Notes: a model not told the origin generated them from the sequence alone. A stretch of 64,000 nucleotides of DNA from Candidatus Rokuibacteriota bacterium (GCA_003220495.1 QHSP01000025.1:19580-83579); one strand, 5' to 3'; numbered from the stretch's first letter, positions 1-9,998 are shown. Numbers and translations are program-made.

Positions 1-2
1 CG

Positions 3-875
3 CCGCTCTCCGCGACGGCGACGAAGTGGTTCACGAGCAACCGCGGGCTCGCGCTGGGCATCATCTCCGCCGGCGGGGGCGCCGGGATGCTCCTGCTCTC
101 ACCGCTGACACGCTGGATCATCTCGGCCTACGACTGGCGCGTGGCGATGATCGTGCTGGGTGACCTGGCGTGGCTGGTCGTGATTCCGGTCGCGCTGCTC
201 GTCAAGAACGCGCCCGCCGACATGGGCGCCGTGGCGCTCGGCGGCGCGGCCACCCGGCAGCGCGATTTCTCGACCCGCGAGGTCTTGCGCACGCCGCAGT
301 TCTGGGCGATCGCCGCCACCCACTTCGCCTGCTGCGCCGCGCACTCCGGGCCGATCTTCCACATGGTGACCCACGCGATCGACCAGGGCGTGGCCGCGAT
401 GGTCGCGGCGACCGTCCTCGGCGTGTCGGGCCTGGCGTCGATCGGCGGGCGCATCGCGTGCGGGATGATCGCCGACCGTTTCGGCGCCAAGCCCACGTTG
501 CTCGTCGGGCTGGCGCTCCAGGCGGTCATGGTGTTCGCGTATCTCTTCACTCGCGAGACGGCCAGCTTCTACGCCGCCGCGGTGATGTTCGGCATCTCGT
601 ACGGCGGCGTGATGCCGCTCTACGCGCTCGTCACCCGCGAGTACTTCGGCGAAAAGGTCATGGGCAGCGCATACGGCGCGGTGTTCCTGATCTCGACGCT
701 CGGGATGGGCCTCGGCTCGTGGGCGGGCGGCTACATCCACGACGCCTTCGGCACCTACGCCTGGCTCTTCATCAGCTCGGCCGCGATCGGCCTGATGGCG
801 ATGGTGCTGGCGCTGACATTCCGGGCGCCACGTCTGGTCGCGGGGACGCGGCCAGCCACGGCGGGAGCCCGCTGA
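3..875 (+). CDS. MFS transporter, C-terminal part (5' end outside window)
   Basis: The open frame enters from the left edge, so the N-terminus is missing and about 290 residues are visible. It begins in a conserved MFS stretch (WFTSNRGLALGI, then a glycine-rich run GGGAG), typical of the oxalate/formate antiporter and monocarboxylate-type branch of the major facilitator superfamily. Several hydrophobic helices follow, with a central cytoplasmic loop rich in Arg and a second-half motif GRIACGMIADRFGAK that matches the family's G-x-x-x-D-R-x-G-R/K loop signature. It should be an inner-membrane secondary transporter of a small organic acid; the substrate cannot be read. It ends 129 bp before the next gene, which has its own promoter, so it is not part of that operon. 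Confidence 0.85.
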   Translation, partial: PLSATATKWFTSNRGLALGIISAGGGAGMLLLSPLTRWIISAYDWRVAMIVLGDLAWLVVIPVALLVKNAPADMGAVALGGAATRQRDFSTREVLRTPQFWAIAATHFACCAAHSGPIFHMVTHAIDQGVAAMVAATVLGVSGLASIGGRIACGMIADRFGAKPTLLVGLALQAVMVFAYLFTRETASFYAAAVMFGISYGGVMPLYALVTREYFGEKVMGSAYGAVFLISTLGMGLGSWAGGYIHDAFGTYAWLFISSAAIGLMAMVLALTFRAPRLVAGTRPATAGAR

Positions 876-908
876 GTAGCTCGTTTGGCGCACCCGCGCC
901 ATTGTCGG

Positions 909-936
909 TTGACACCTTCGAGCCCGGGATGATACT
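909..936 (+). promoter_or_regulatory. sigma70-type promoter of the first ABC operon
   Basis: A perfect -35 box TTGACA (909-914) is followed after 16 bp by GATACT (931-936), an acceptable -10 box. Transcription would start near 943, leaving a leader of about 60 nt before the ATG at 1005, which is preceded by AAGGAGG at 991-997. It is one of the best-matching promoters in the window. Confidence 0.6.
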
Positions 937-1004
937 AATTCGTCGCTTTTCCTAGAGGTTAGGCCGCGTTCGGCGTCCCCACTTCTGATCAAGGAGGATC
1001 ACGA

Positions 1005-2339
1005 ATGGTCCGCAAAGAGATGAATCGCAGGCAATTCGTCAAGATCACCGGGACAGCGGCGGCCGTGGCGACCACTGGGGTCGAGGGCATCCTCGCGGCG
1101 CGGCGCGCCCCGGCCTACGCGCAGGGCACCAAGCTCCACATCGTGCGCTGGGTCGACTTCATTCCCGAAGCCGACGTCGAGCTCCGGCGCCAGGCGCCCG
1201 AGGCTTCGAAGGCGCTCGGCGCCGAGGTCACCTTCGAGTTCATCAACGCCAACGACCTGCAGCCTCGCATCACCGCGGCCATCCAGTCGGGCTCCGGCGC
1301 CGACATCATTCAGATGCTCTGGAACTGGCCCCAGCTCTACGCCAATTCTCTCGTCGACGTTTCCGACGTGGCCGAGCCGATCGGCAAGGCGCAGGGCGGC
1401 TACTATGAGGTATTCGAATCCAGCGCGAGGGTCGCCAACCGCTGGCTCGCAGTGCCCCACGCGGTCATCGGCAACGCGGTCGCGTACCGGCGGTCGTGGT
1501 TCAACGAGATCGGCGTAAAGGAGTTCCCGAAGACCTGGGAGGATTATCGCGAGGTCGGTAAGAAGCTCAAGGCCAAGGGCAAGCCGATCGGGCAGGCGCT
1601 CGGCCACAGCTTCGGTGATCCGCCGACCTTCGCCTATCCGTTCCTCTGGGACTTCGGCGGCGCCGAGGTGGACACGACCGGCAAGAAGGTCGCGATCAAC
1701 TCCAAGGGCACGATCGAGTCCGTCAAATTCTTGCAGGCCTTTTGGAAGGAGGCGTGCGACGAGGGAGGGCTCGCCTGGGACGACACGAACAACAACCGGG
1801 CCTTCCACGCGGGCGAGATCAGCGCCACCCTCAACGGGGCCTCGATCTACATCGTGGCCAAGCGCCAGAAGGACAAGATCAAGGACGACAAGGGCGAGCC
1901 GCTCTTCCAGGACATCGAGCACGCCGCGCTGATGCCGAAGGGGCCCGCCGGGCAGTTCGCGCTCTACGGTGGCCAGCAGCACTCGATCATGAAGTACTCG
2001 AAGAACCAGAAGCTCGCCAAGGACTTCCTGAAGTGGCTGCACCAGGACGCGAACTACGGAAAGTGGTTCGAGGTCAACGAGGGCTACAGCGTCGGCGCCA
2101 CCAAGAAGTGGGAGGACAACCCGATGTGGGCCAAGGTCGACAAGCCCCTTCAAGTATTCCGGCAGGCCGCCCGCCTGACGCGCGCCTTTGGGCACCCCGG
2201 CCCGGCGTCGGCCAAGGCGACCGAGGCGTACACGAAGTACGTCATCGTCGACATGTACGCCAAGGCCGTCCAGGGCACGAAGGCCGAGGACGCCGTGAAG
2301 TGGGCCGAGACCGAGCTGAAGAAGATCTACGAAGGCTGA
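1005..2339 (+). CDS. ABC transporter extracellular solute-binding protein, copy 1
   Basis: 444 residues, family 1 (sugar-type) periplasmic binding protein. The N-terminus carries a twin-arginine signal (NRRQFVKITG, Arg8-Arg9) with a probable cleavage after Ala39 (PAYA|QG), so the protein is exported folded through Tat. The start is fixed by AAGGAGG seven bases upstream. The mature part has the class's conserved features: a ligand-facing N-lobe (FEFINANDLQPRITAAIQSG) and a late KWLHQDANYGKWFEVNEGY segment. It delivers its ligand to the permeases encoded just downstream. The ligand is unknown; the family covers sugars, glycerol-3-phosphate and polyols. Its stop codon overlaps an upstream in-frame ATG of the next gene, which is an almost identical tandem copy. 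Confidence 0.9.
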   Translation: MVRKEMNRRQFVKITGTAAAVATTGVEGILAARRAPAYAQGTKLHIVRWVDFIPEADVELRRQAPEASKALGAEVTFEFINANDLQPRITAAIQSGSGADIIQMLWNWPQLYANSLVDVSDVAEPIGKAQGGYYEVFESSARVANRWLAVPHAVIGNAVAYRRSWFNEIGVKEFPKTWEDYREVGKKLKAKGKPIGQALGHSFGDPPTFAYPFLWDFGGAEVDTTGKKVAINSKGTIESVKFLQAFWKEACDEGGLAWDDTNNNRAFHAGEISATLNGASIYIVAKRQKDKIKDDKGEPLFQDIEHAALMPKGPAGQFALYGGQQHSIMKYSKNQKLAKDFLKWLHQDANYGKWFEVNEGYSVGATKKWEDNPMWAKVDKPLQVFRQAARLTRAFGHPGPASAKATEAYTKYVIVDMYAKAVQGTKAEDAVKWAETELKKIYEG

Positions 2340-2359
2340 TGGCTTTCCAGGGGGGCAGA

Positions 2360-3652
2360 ATGCAGCGACGCACATTCCTGAAAACGGCCGGCGTGGCCGG
2401 CATCGTAGCGGCGGGCCGCGCTCCCGCCTTCGCGCAGGGGACCAAGCTTCACATCGTGCGCTGGGTCGACTTCATTCCCGAGGCCGATGTCGAGCTGAGG
2501 CGCCAGGCGCCTGAGGCCTCGAAGGCGCTGGGAGCCGAGGTCACCTTCGAGTTCATCAACGCCAACGACCTGCAGCCTCGGATCACGGCCGCCATCCAGT
2601 CGGGCGCCGGCGCCGACATCATCCAGATGCTCTGGAACTGGGCGCATCTCTACGCCAACGCGCTCGTCGACGTCTCGGACGTGGCCGAGCCGATCGGGAA
2701 GGCGCAAGGCGGCTACTACGACGTCTTCAACGCGAGCGCCAAGGTCGGTGGAAAGTGGCTGGCCGTGCCCCACGGTTGCGGTGGAAATGCCGTCGCGTAC
2801 CGGCGGTCGTGGTTCAACGAGATCGGGGTCAAAGAATTCCCGAAGACGTGGGACGAGTATCGCGAGGTCGGCAAGAAGCTCAAGGCCAAGGGCAAGCCGA
2901 TCGGGCAGGCGCTCGGCCACAGCTTCGGCGACCCGCCGGTCTTCGCCTACGCGTTCCTCTGGGATTTCGGGGGCGCCGAGGTCGACGCGAGCGGCAAGAA
3001 GGTCGTGATCAACTCGAAGGGCACGCTCGAGTCCGTGAAGTTCCTGCAGGCCTTCTGGAAGGACGCCTGCGACGAGGGCGGGCTCGCCTGGGACGACACG
3101 AACAACAATCGGGCCTTCCACGCGGGCGAGATCGGCGCGACCCTCAACGGCGCCTCGATCTACATCGTCGCCAAGCGCCAGAAGGACAAGATCAAGGACG
3201 ACAAGGGCGAGCCGCTCTATCAGGACATCGAGCACGCCGCGCTGATGCCGAGGGGCCCGGCTGGCCAGTTCGCCCTGTACCTGCCGTTCCAGCACTCCGT
3301 GATGAAGTACTCGAAGAACCAGAAGCTCGCCAAGGACTTCCTGAAGTGGCTGCATCAGGACGCGAACTACGGAAAGTGGTTCGAGGTCAACGAGGGCTAC
3401 AGCGTCGGCGCCACCAAGAAGTGGGAAGACAACCCGATGTGGGCCAGAGTCGACAAGCCGCTCCAGGTCTTCCGCCAGGCGGCACGCCTGACTCGCGCGT
3501 TCGGGCATCCAGGCCCGGCGACCGCCAAGGCTACCGAGGCCTACACGAAGTACGTCATCGTCGACATGTACGCCAAGGCCGTGCAGGGCATGAAGGCCGA
3601 GGATGCGGTGAAGTGGGCCGAGGGCGAGATGAGGAAGATCTACGAAGCGTGA
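2360..3652 (+). CDS. ABC transporter extracellular solute-binding protein, copy 2 (tandem duplicate)
   Basis: 430 residues. It matches the preceding protein at roughly nine residues in ten from the mature N-terminus to the C-terminus. It has its own short Tat-like signal (MQRRTFLKTAGVAG, cleavage near PAFA|QG at residue 25). I chose the ATG at 2360 because a G-rich Shine-Dalgarno lies just before it; an in-frame ATG at 2339 overlapping the previous stop is possible and would add seven residues. Differences from copy 1 cluster at likely ligand-facing places: PHGCGGN instead of PHAVIGN, LPFQHS instead of GGQQHS, and WAHLY instead of WPQLY. Duplication followed by change of ligand specificity is the natural reading. 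It is co-transcribed with copy 1 and the permeases downstream. Confidence 0.9.
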   Translation: MQRRTFLKTAGVAGIVAAGRAPAFAQGTKLHIVRWVDFIPEADVELRRQAPEASKALGAEVTFEFINANDLQPRITAAIQSGAGADIIQMLWNWAHLYANALVDVSDVAEPIGKAQGGYYDVFNASAKVGGKWLAVPHGCGGNAVAYRRSWFNEIGVKEFPKTWDEYREVGKKLKAKGKPIGQALGHSFGDPPVFAYAFLWDFGGAEVDASGKKVVINSKGTLESVKFLQAFWKDACDEGGLAWDDTNNNRAFHAGEIGATLNGASIYIVAKRQKDKIKDDKGEPLYQDIEHAALMPRGPAGQFALYLPFQHSVMKYSKNQKLAKDFLKWLHQDANYGKWFEVNEGYSVGATKKWEDNPMWARVDKPLQVFRQAARLTRAFGHPGPATAKATEAYTKYVIVDMYAKAVQGMKAEDAVKWAEGEMRKIYEA

Positions 3653-3668
3653 TCGCCGGGATGTTCGC

Positions 3669-4637
3669 GTGAAGAACCCGATCGCTGGAGGTGCCGGGAG
3701 GGCCGCGCCGGTCGAGGTGGCGCTGCCGCATTCGCGCGCTTCGCAGCGACGCACCCTCACGGGTCTTCTGGAGAACGAGCGCTTCCTGGCGCTCGTGCTC
3801 CTCACGCCGACCGTGCTGATCCTGGGGATGTTCATCGCTTACCCGTTCGGGATGGGCGTATGGTTCGCGCTGTCCAGCATCAGCGTCGGGAATCCAGGCC
3901 ACTTCGTCGGGCTGAAGAACTTCGTGAAGGCCTGGAACGACTCGATCTTCCGCATCGCGTTCTGGAACACCAGCGTCTACACGTTCTGGGCGACCATCTT
4001 CAAGCTCGTGCTCGGCATGTGGCTCGCGCTCTTGCTCAACCGGCACTTCCGGGGAAAGCGAATCGTGCGCGCGTCGATGCTCCTGCCGTTCATCGTCCCG
4101 ACGGTGCTGTCGACCTTCGCATGGCGCTGGATGTTCGATCCGACCTTCAGCGTCCTCAACTGGACCCTCTACAAGACCGGCTTCATCGTCACCAAGCTGC
4201 CGTTCCTGTCCAACGGCGACTGGGCGCTCTGGTGCGCGATCGTCGTCAATACCTGGCGTGGCATGCCGTTCTTCGCCATCACGCTCCTGGCCGGTCTGCA
4301 GACGATCAACACGGATCTTCACGAGGCGGCCTCGCTGGACGGCGCGAACGGCTGGAAGCGGTTCTGGTACGTGACGTGGCCCCTCCTGAAGCCGGTCACG
4401 GTCGTCGTGGTCGTGTTCTCGATCATCCAGACGTTCTCGGACTTCCAGCTCATCTACGTCCTGACCGGCGGTGGTCCGGCGAACTCGACGCATCTGCTGG
4501 CGACCTACGCGTACCAGATCGGCGTCGCGGCCGGACTCCTCGGCGAGGGCGCGGCCATCTCGCTCTGCATGCTCCCGGTGCTCTTCGTCGTGGTCTGGAT
4601 CCAGTTGCGTTACCTGCGGCGGCTGGAGGGAGCGTGA
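3669..4637 (+). CDS. sugar-type ABC transporter permease (MalF/UgpA family)
   Basis: 322 residues starting at a GTG 16 bp after the second binding-protein gene. It has a cytoplasmic N-terminal tail of about 37 residues, then six predicted membrane helices beginning at FLALVLLTPTVLIL. The EAA loop that docks on the ATPase is clear near residue 219 (EAASLDGANGWKRFW...PLLKP), with the conserved Gly. It should pair with the permease encoded at 4667-5518 to form the membrane channel of a binding-protein-dependent importer. Order and spacing place it in the same operon as the two binding proteins and the ATPase. Confidence 0.93.
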   Translation: MKNPIAGGAGRAAPVEVALPHSRASQRRTLTGLLENERFLALVLLTPTVLILGMFIAYPFGMGVWFALSSISVGNPGHFVGLKNFVKAWNDSIFRIAFWNTSVYTFWATIFKLVLGMWLALLLNRHFRGKRIVRASMLLPFIVPTVLSTFAWRWMFDPTFSVLNWTLYKTGFIVTKLPFLSNGDWALWCAIVVNTWRGMPFFAITLLAGLQTINTDLHEAASLDGANGWKRFWYVTWPLLKPVTVVVVVFSIIQTFSDFQLIYVLTGGGPANSTHLLATYAYQIGVAAGLLGEGAAISLCMLPVLFVVVWIQLRYLRRLEGA

Positions 4638-4666
4638 TGCCGAGGATCGCCTGGAGGCCCCGGTAA

Positions 4667-5518
4667 ATGCTCATCGAGCGGCGCTGGAAGAAGTGGGTGT
4701 TCTTCTACATCCCGCTGACCATCTTCGTGCTCGGGACCCTGTTCCCGTTCTACTGGATGCTCGTGACCGCGATCCGGCCCGACGCGGAGCTCTACCGCTC
4801 CTGGCGGGCGGTCAACAACGCGCCCTTCTGGACGGTCCAGCCGACGCTCGAGCACTTCCGCGACCTGATGGAGAAGACGACGTTCCCGCGGTGGCTCTGG
4901 AACACGTTCTTCATCGCGGTGATCTCGACCGGCATCTCGCTCGCGTGCGGGCTCCTGGCGGGTTACGCGCTGGCCCGGCTCAAGTTTCCGATGGCGGGCG
5001 CCCTGGGCACGTCGATCTTCGTGACCTATCTGGTGCCCCCGACGCTCCTGTTCATCCCGCTCGCGGACATCATCCGCGACCTCCAGCTCGGGAACACGCC
5101 GTGGGCGCTGATCCTCACGTACCCGACGTTCTTGATCCCGTTCTCCACGTGGCTCCTCATGGGCTACTTCAAGACGATCCCCAAGGAGCTCGAGGAGTGC
5201 GCGCGCATCGACGGGGCCACTCGCTTCGGCGCCATGACGCGCATCATCTTTCCGATCGCGGTGCCCGGGATCCTCTCGGCGGGAATCTTCGCGTTCACCC
5301 TGTCCTGGAATGAGTTCATCTACGCCCTGATCTTCCTGTCGTCGCCCGAGCGCAAGACGGTGCCGGTCGGCGTCGTGTCGGAGCTGATCCGGGGCGACAT
5401 CTACTTCTGGGGCCAGCTCATGGCCGGCGCGCTGCTCGGCTCGATCCCGGTGGCCCTCGTCTATTCCTTCTTTGTCGAGTACTATGTCACCGGCTTGACC
5501 GGCTCGGTGAAAGGCTAA
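4667..5518 (+). CDS. sugar-type ABC transporter permease (MalG/UgpE family)
   Basis: 283 residues with six predicted transmembrane helices and the MalG-type layout. It has a short basic N-terminus, then FPFYWMLVTAIRPDAEL after the first helix, and an EAA loop at about residues 175-200 (ELEECARIDGATRFG...FPIAVPG). The C-terminus (TGLTGSVKG) matches the family's typical ending. It lies 29 bp after its partner permease and 12 bp before the ATPase gene. Together these encode the core of a carbohydrate-uptake type 1 importer. Confidence 0.93.
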   Translation: MLIERRWKKWVFFYIPLTIFVLGTLFPFYWMLVTAIRPDAELYRSWRAVNNAPFWTVQPTLEHFRDLMEKTTFPRWLWNTFFIAVISTGISLACGLLAGYALARLKFPMAGALGTSIFVTYLVPPTLLFIPLADIIRDLQLGNTPWALILTYPTFLIPFSTWLLMGYFKTIPKELEECARIDGATRFGAMTRIIFPIAVPGILSAGIFAFTLSWNEFIYALIFLSSPERKTVPVGVVSELIRGDIYFWGQLMAGALLGSIPVALVYSFFVEYYVTGLTGSVKG

Positions 5519-5530
5519 AAGGAGACGTCC

Positions 5531-6622
<1,092 letters not shown>

Positions 6623-6640
6623 CCGCGTAACGAGGAGGTC

Positions 6641-7519
6641 GTGGGGCGCGCCCGGGACATCAGGCTCGCATACCTGCTGCTGGCGCCGGCGCTCCTTCTT
6701 CTGCTGACGGCCCTCGCTTACCCGGTCGGCTGGGAGGTCTGGACCAGCCTCACCGATCTTTCGCCGGTCAACGACCACCCGACCAGCTTCGTCGGGCTCG
6801 ACAACTACCGCCGCCTGTCCGGCGATCCCGCGTTCTGGCGCGCGGCGGCCAACACCGTCGCCTACGCCGCGCTGACCAGCGCCGTCAAGCTGGCGCTCGG
6901 CCTCGGGCTGGCGCTCTTGCTCGCCCGCCCGTTCCGCGGCCGGGCGCTCGTCTTCCTGGCGATCTTCCTGCCCTGGGCGTACCCCGCGAGCGTCAGCGTG
7001 ATCGGCTGGTACTGGACCTTGAGCCCGCCAATCCCCACCGCCTACAGCGTGTTCATGGGCAACATGAAGTACGCGGTGGACGGCGCGCTCGGCGGCGGCG
7101 CGTGGGCGTTCGTCAGCGTCACCTTGTTCAACATCTGGCGCGGCAGCTCGTTCATCGGGATCTTCCTGCTGGCCGGGATCAACGCGGTCCCGCCGGAGCT
7201 GTTCGAGTGCGCGGCGCTCGAGTCGAAGAGCGCGTGGCGGCGCTTCTGGCTGGTGACGGTGCCGTTGCTCAAGCCGTTCCTGGCGCTCGCGGTGTTCCTG
7301 GCGCTGACCACGGCGTTCGCCGACCTCGCCAACGTGTGGATGCTGACCGCCGGGCGCATCGTCTATCCGGTCCTCGGAACGCACGCCTACTGGCTCGCGA
7401 TCCACGGCGGGCAGTTCGGTCCGGCCTCGGCCCTTTCGCTGACCCTCGCGCCGTTCCTGCTGGCCGTCCTCTTCGTGCTGTTCAGGATGTTCGATCCGCC
7501 GGACCAGGAGCGCGCGTGA
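6641..7519 (+). CDS. sugar-type ABC transporter permease, second pair, MalF-like
   Basis: 292 residues from a GTG preceded by GAGGAGG. It has the MalF/UgpA core with six predicted helices starting at IRLAYLLLAPALLLLL, and shares the WTSLTDLSPVN...FVGLDNYRRL signature after helix 1. The EAA loop (ELFECAALESKSAWRRFWLVTVPLLKP) lacks the usual DGA of the family (ESK instead), an oddity in the ATPase contact region. It differs strongly from the 3669-4637 permease, so the pair is not a recent duplication like the binding proteins. It overlaps the next permease gene by four bases. Confidence 0.9.
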   Translation: MGRARDIRLAYLLLAPALLLLLTALAYPVGWEVWTSLTDLSPVNDHPTSFVGLDNYRRLSGDPAFWRAAANTVAYAALTSAVKLALGLGLALLLARPFRGRALVFLAIFLPWAYPASVSVIGWYWTLSPPIPTAYSVFMGNMKYAVDGALGGGAWAFVSVTLFNIWRGSSFIGIFLLAGINAVPPELFECAALESKSAWRRFWLVTVPLLKPFLALAVFLALTTAFADLANVWMLTAGRIVYPVLGTHAYWLAIHGGQFGPASALSLTLAPFLLAVLFVLFRMFDPPDQERA

Positions 7520-8388
7520 GCCCGCGGCCGTGGTGGCGCAAGCTCGGTCACGGGAGCCTCCTCCTCGTGGCCACCGTGTACTGCGTGTTCCCCATCTACT
7601 TCATGCTCGTCCAATCGCTCAAGACTGCCCAGGAAGACGTCTTCGGCAACCCGCTGATCGTCTTGAACCCGACCTTCGAGAACTTCGAGGAGCTGTTCCA
7701 GCAGAGCGGGGAGAGCCACGGCTACGTCGGCCGCGCGCTGCGGCGCTCCTACCCCGTGCTCGACTGGCTCGAGAACACGATCATCGTCTTCGCGGGCTCG
7801 GTCGCCGTGACCCTGGTGGTGAGCCTGCTCGCGGGCTACGCGCTCGGGCGGCTACGGCCGCCGGGTTTTCGCTGGTGGCGCCGTCTCATCTTCGCGAGCT
7901 ACGTGGTCCCGCACACGATCCTGTTCGTGCCCCTCTATCAGGTGATCGTGAGCCTGAATCTGGAAAACAACCTCCTGGCCCTGCTGGTCGTCTACCCGAC
8001 CCTCGCGGTGCCGTTCTGCGTCTGGATCTTCTCGGCGTACTTCCAGAATCTTCCGCGCGCGGTGGAGGAGTCCGCGCTCGTCGAGGGCGCGAGCCGCCTC
8101 ACCGCGTTCTTCCGGATCCTGCTGCCGATGAGCAAGCCCGTGGTCGTCGCCGCCGGGATCTTCGCGCTCGGGACGATCGCGAGCGACTTCACCCTCGCGT
8201 CGATCTTGCTGCTCGACGCCCACAACAAGACGATTCCGGCCGGTCTCGCGACGATGGAGGTGGCGCTCGACGAGCTGCTGGCGGTCGCCGGGATCAACCT
8301 CATGGCGATCCCGGTCGTGCTGATCTGCGCGGTGTTCGCGCGCGGCTACGTCCGCGGCCTGACGGCCGCGATGGTCGAGGGCGCCTGA
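7516..8388 (+). CDS. sugar-type ABC transporter permease, second pair, MalG-like
   Basis: 290 residues. The start is the GTG at 7516, whose GTGA overlaps the upstream stop; translational coupling is likely. The reading frame is open far upstream, but that part only shadows the previous gene. Typical features are VYCVFPIYFMLVQSLKT after helix 1, a cluster of six helices, and an EAA loop AVEESALVEGASRLTAFF...LPMSKP. It ends the rightward operon, meeting the convergent gene at 8393 with four bases between. No terminator hairpin is evident there. Confidence 0.9.
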   Translation: MSPRPWWRKLGHGSLLLVATVYCVFPIYFMLVQSLKTAQEDVFGNPLIVLNPTFENFEELFQQSGESHGYVGRALRRSYPVLDWLENTIIVFAGSVAVTLVVSLLAGYALGRLRPPGFRWWRRLIFASYVVPHTILFVPLYQVIVSLNLENNLLALLVVYPTLAVPFCVWIFSAYFQNLPRAVEESALVEGASRLTAFFRILLPMSKPVVVAAGIFALGTIASDFTLASILLLDAHNKTIPAGLATMEVALDELLAVAGINLMAIPVVLICAVFARGYVRGLTAAMVEGA

Positions 8389-8392
8389 GGCG

Positions 8393-9451
8393 TCACGGAT
8401 CGGTCGGTCGGATGCGGATGATGCGGTGCAAGGCGGTCTCCGCGACGTAGAGGGCGCCCGAGCGGTCGACGGCGATTCCCTGGGGGTCGCCGAGCTCGTG
8501 GGCGACCGACGTCACGAGGCCCGCCGGCGACACGCGATAGAGCTCGCGGATGTGGAAGCCGGCGGAGATGAACACGCTGCCGTCCGGTCCCATCGCCATG
8601 TTGGTGCGGTGGAAGTGCCCCGACGGCAGGCGCGCCAGGCGCCGGAGCTGCCCCTCCGGAGACAGGATGAGCACCTCGCCGACCGAGTTGAGGAGCGCCA
8701 GGGAGTCCCGCCCGAACGGGGCCACCGCGATGAACTTGTGCAGCGGCTCGCCGGCGACCCGCCGCACGGGAGGCCTGGGAAAGACCGGTGCGACGAGCTC
8801 GAAACGGCGCGGCAGCGGCACGTCCTCCTCGGGGTTGATGCGGAAGACGAGCGGCCCGGTGTAGTCCTCGACCGCGAGCGCCTCCAGCGCCGGCGGTACC
8901 GGGGACTCCGACCGGAGCTGGCTCTCGAAGCTCGCGTAGTCGAGCACCACGAGCCGGCCCTCGCGGTCGAGCGTCAGGCTCGAGCCGCCGAGCAGATGGT
9001 TGAGGCCGACGGCGAGCGGGCTCAGGCGCCGCGCGGCGGCCAGCCGATAGATGCGATTGCCGTTCTCCTCACCGAGGAACAGATCGCCCGACTTCGAATC
9101 GACCGCCAGGCTGCCGAGCGCGGTCTTTCGTGGCCCCTCCGCGAACGGGATGACGAGCCGCGGCGCGCGGGATGCGTCGATCGGCTGCACGCCGGTCGGA
9201 TCGAGCCAGTAGATCTCCGCCGCGGAGTCGCCGCGCCAGCCCTGACTCAGGACCACGAGCCGCCCGGAGCTCGTGAGAGCCAGCTGCGCGGGCCTGGGGA
9301 CGGCGGTCGCCACCACTTCGATCTGGGCGACACGCGAAGGCTGCGCGTCGCTGGTGGAGGCCTGAAGCACGAGGCACTGGAGCAGGAGCAGGCCGATGAG
9401 GTAACTGAGCCTTGACAGGTTGCAACGCCCGATGCTAGTTTTCGCCGACAA
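8393..9451 (-). CDS. secreted NHL/SMP-30-like beta-propeller protein, unknown function
   Basis: About 352 residues from a TTG start that I place before a clear Sec signal (SYLIGLLLLQCLVLQAS, cleavage near SDAQ). No ATG or GTG is available nearby and the Shine-Dalgarno is weak, so the start is uncertain. The mature part repeats short blocks of the kind ALTSSGRLVVLSQG, LAVDSKSGDLFLGEENGNRIYRL, MGPDGSVFISAGFHIRELYRV and IAVDRSGALYVAETALHRIIRI. These are characteristic of NHL or gluconolactonase-like six-bladed propellers. It is probably periplasmic. It is transcribed toward the ABC operon, so it belongs to a separate unit; its 5' end overlaps the promoter of the divergent cupin gene. Confidence 0.7.
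   Translation of the reverse strand: MSAKTSIGRCNLSRLSYLIGLLLLQCLVLQASTSDAQPSRVAQIEVVATAVPRPAQLALTSSGRLVVLSQGWRGDSAAEIYWLDPTGVQPIDASRAPRLVIPFAEGPRKTALGSLAVDSKSGDLFLGEENGNRIYRLAAARRLSPLAVGLNHLLGGSSLTLDREGRLVVLDYASFESQLRSESPVPPALEALAVEDYTGPLVFRINPEEDVPLPRRFELVAPVFPRPPVRRVAGEPLHKFIAVAPFGRDSLALLNSVGEVLILSPEGQLRRLARLPSGHFHRTNMAMGPDGSVFISAGFHIRELYRVSPAGLVTSVAHELGDPQGIAVDRSGALYVAETALHRIIRIRPTDP
9412..9441 (+). promoter_or_regulatory. promoter of the cupin gene (extended -10)
   Basis: TTGACA (9412-9417) is followed after 18 bp by TAGTTT (9436-9441), which is preceded by TGC, giving an extended -10. Transcription would start near 9448 and produce a leader of about 50 nt with CGGGAG just before the ATG at 9497. 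The site lies inside the signal-peptide end of the divergent gene. Confidence 0.55.
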
Positions 9452-9496
9452 TCCACGAACCGCCGTGCTTACATCTTCTCGCCGGGAGTGTGGCCA

Positions 9497-9949
9497 ATGA
9501 CTGTGAAACTGGGAGTCGCGGTTGGAGCGGCCGTTCTCATCGCTTTCGCCGGTGCGCCGGTCCGGGCTCAGGACAAGCCCCCGGAGCCGAAGGGCGTGGC
9601 CGTCCGGAACATGTTCACCTCGCTGGGCGGCTTCAGCGCGACCGTCAACGCTCCCTTGTTCGTGACCGGTGCGACGGTCACTCTCGAAGCGGGCGGGCAG
9701 ACCGGGCGCCAGCAGTTCAGGGTCCCGACGTTCGTGTACGTCGTCGACGGCATCCTGACGACGCTTTACGAGTCCGGCCCCGTGGGAATCGCCGGCGCGC
9801 AGTATCATTCCGCCGGACAGGCCTTCATGGACAACGGCGGCTGGTGGCACAACCACTCCAACAAGACCGACAAGCCGGTCAAGTACATTCTGCTGTATCT
9901 CGGCTACCCCGGCCGTCCCGATCCGGTCGTGAAGCCCGACGCCGACTGA
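9497..9949 (+). CDS. secreted small cupin-domain protein
   Basis: 150 residues. A Sec signal peptide (MTVKLGVAVGAAVLIAFAGAPVRAQ) is followed by a single cupin fold. Recognisable are the first strand block (ATVTLEAGGQTGRQQFRVPTFVYVVDGILTT) and the later block (GQAFMDNGGWWHNHSNKTDKPVKYILLYLG). The first motif lacks the usual HxH metal ligands, so a catalytic metal site is doubtful, although two His remain at WWHNH. I chose the ATG at 9497 because CGGGAG is correctly spaced; a GTG at 9488 is less likely. It is a single-gene unit with its own promoter and a strong hairpin downstream. Role unknown: periplasmic ligand binding or a small dioxygenase-like enzyme. Confidence 0.75.
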   Translation: MTVKLGVAVGAAVLIAFAGAPVRAQDKPPEPKGVAVRNMFTSLGGFSATVNAPLFVTGATVTLEAGGQTGRQQFRVPTFVYVVDGILTTLYESGPVGIAGAQYHSAGQAFMDNGGWWHNHSNKTDKPVKYILLYLGYPGRPDPVVKPDAD

Positions 9950-9962
9950 CGCACGCTGAGTT

Positions 9963-9996
9963 CGAGCCGGCGGGAAGCGATACTCTCGCCGGCTCG
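9963..9996. terminator. bidirectional hairpin terminator
   Basis: A 10-bp perfect stem (CGAGCCGGCG at 9963-9972 with its complement at 9987-9996) and a 14-nt loop lie between the convergent cupin gene and the ABC permease gene. A T-rich stretch (GTTCTATTT) follows on the plus strand, supporting termination of the cupin transcript. Confidence 0.65.
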
Positions 9997-9998
9997 TT

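Noticed and set aside
1742..2359. An N-terminal extension of the second binding protein
   Set aside because: The upstream frame shadows copy 1. The true start is the signal-peptide Met at 2360 or the overlapping ATG at 2339.
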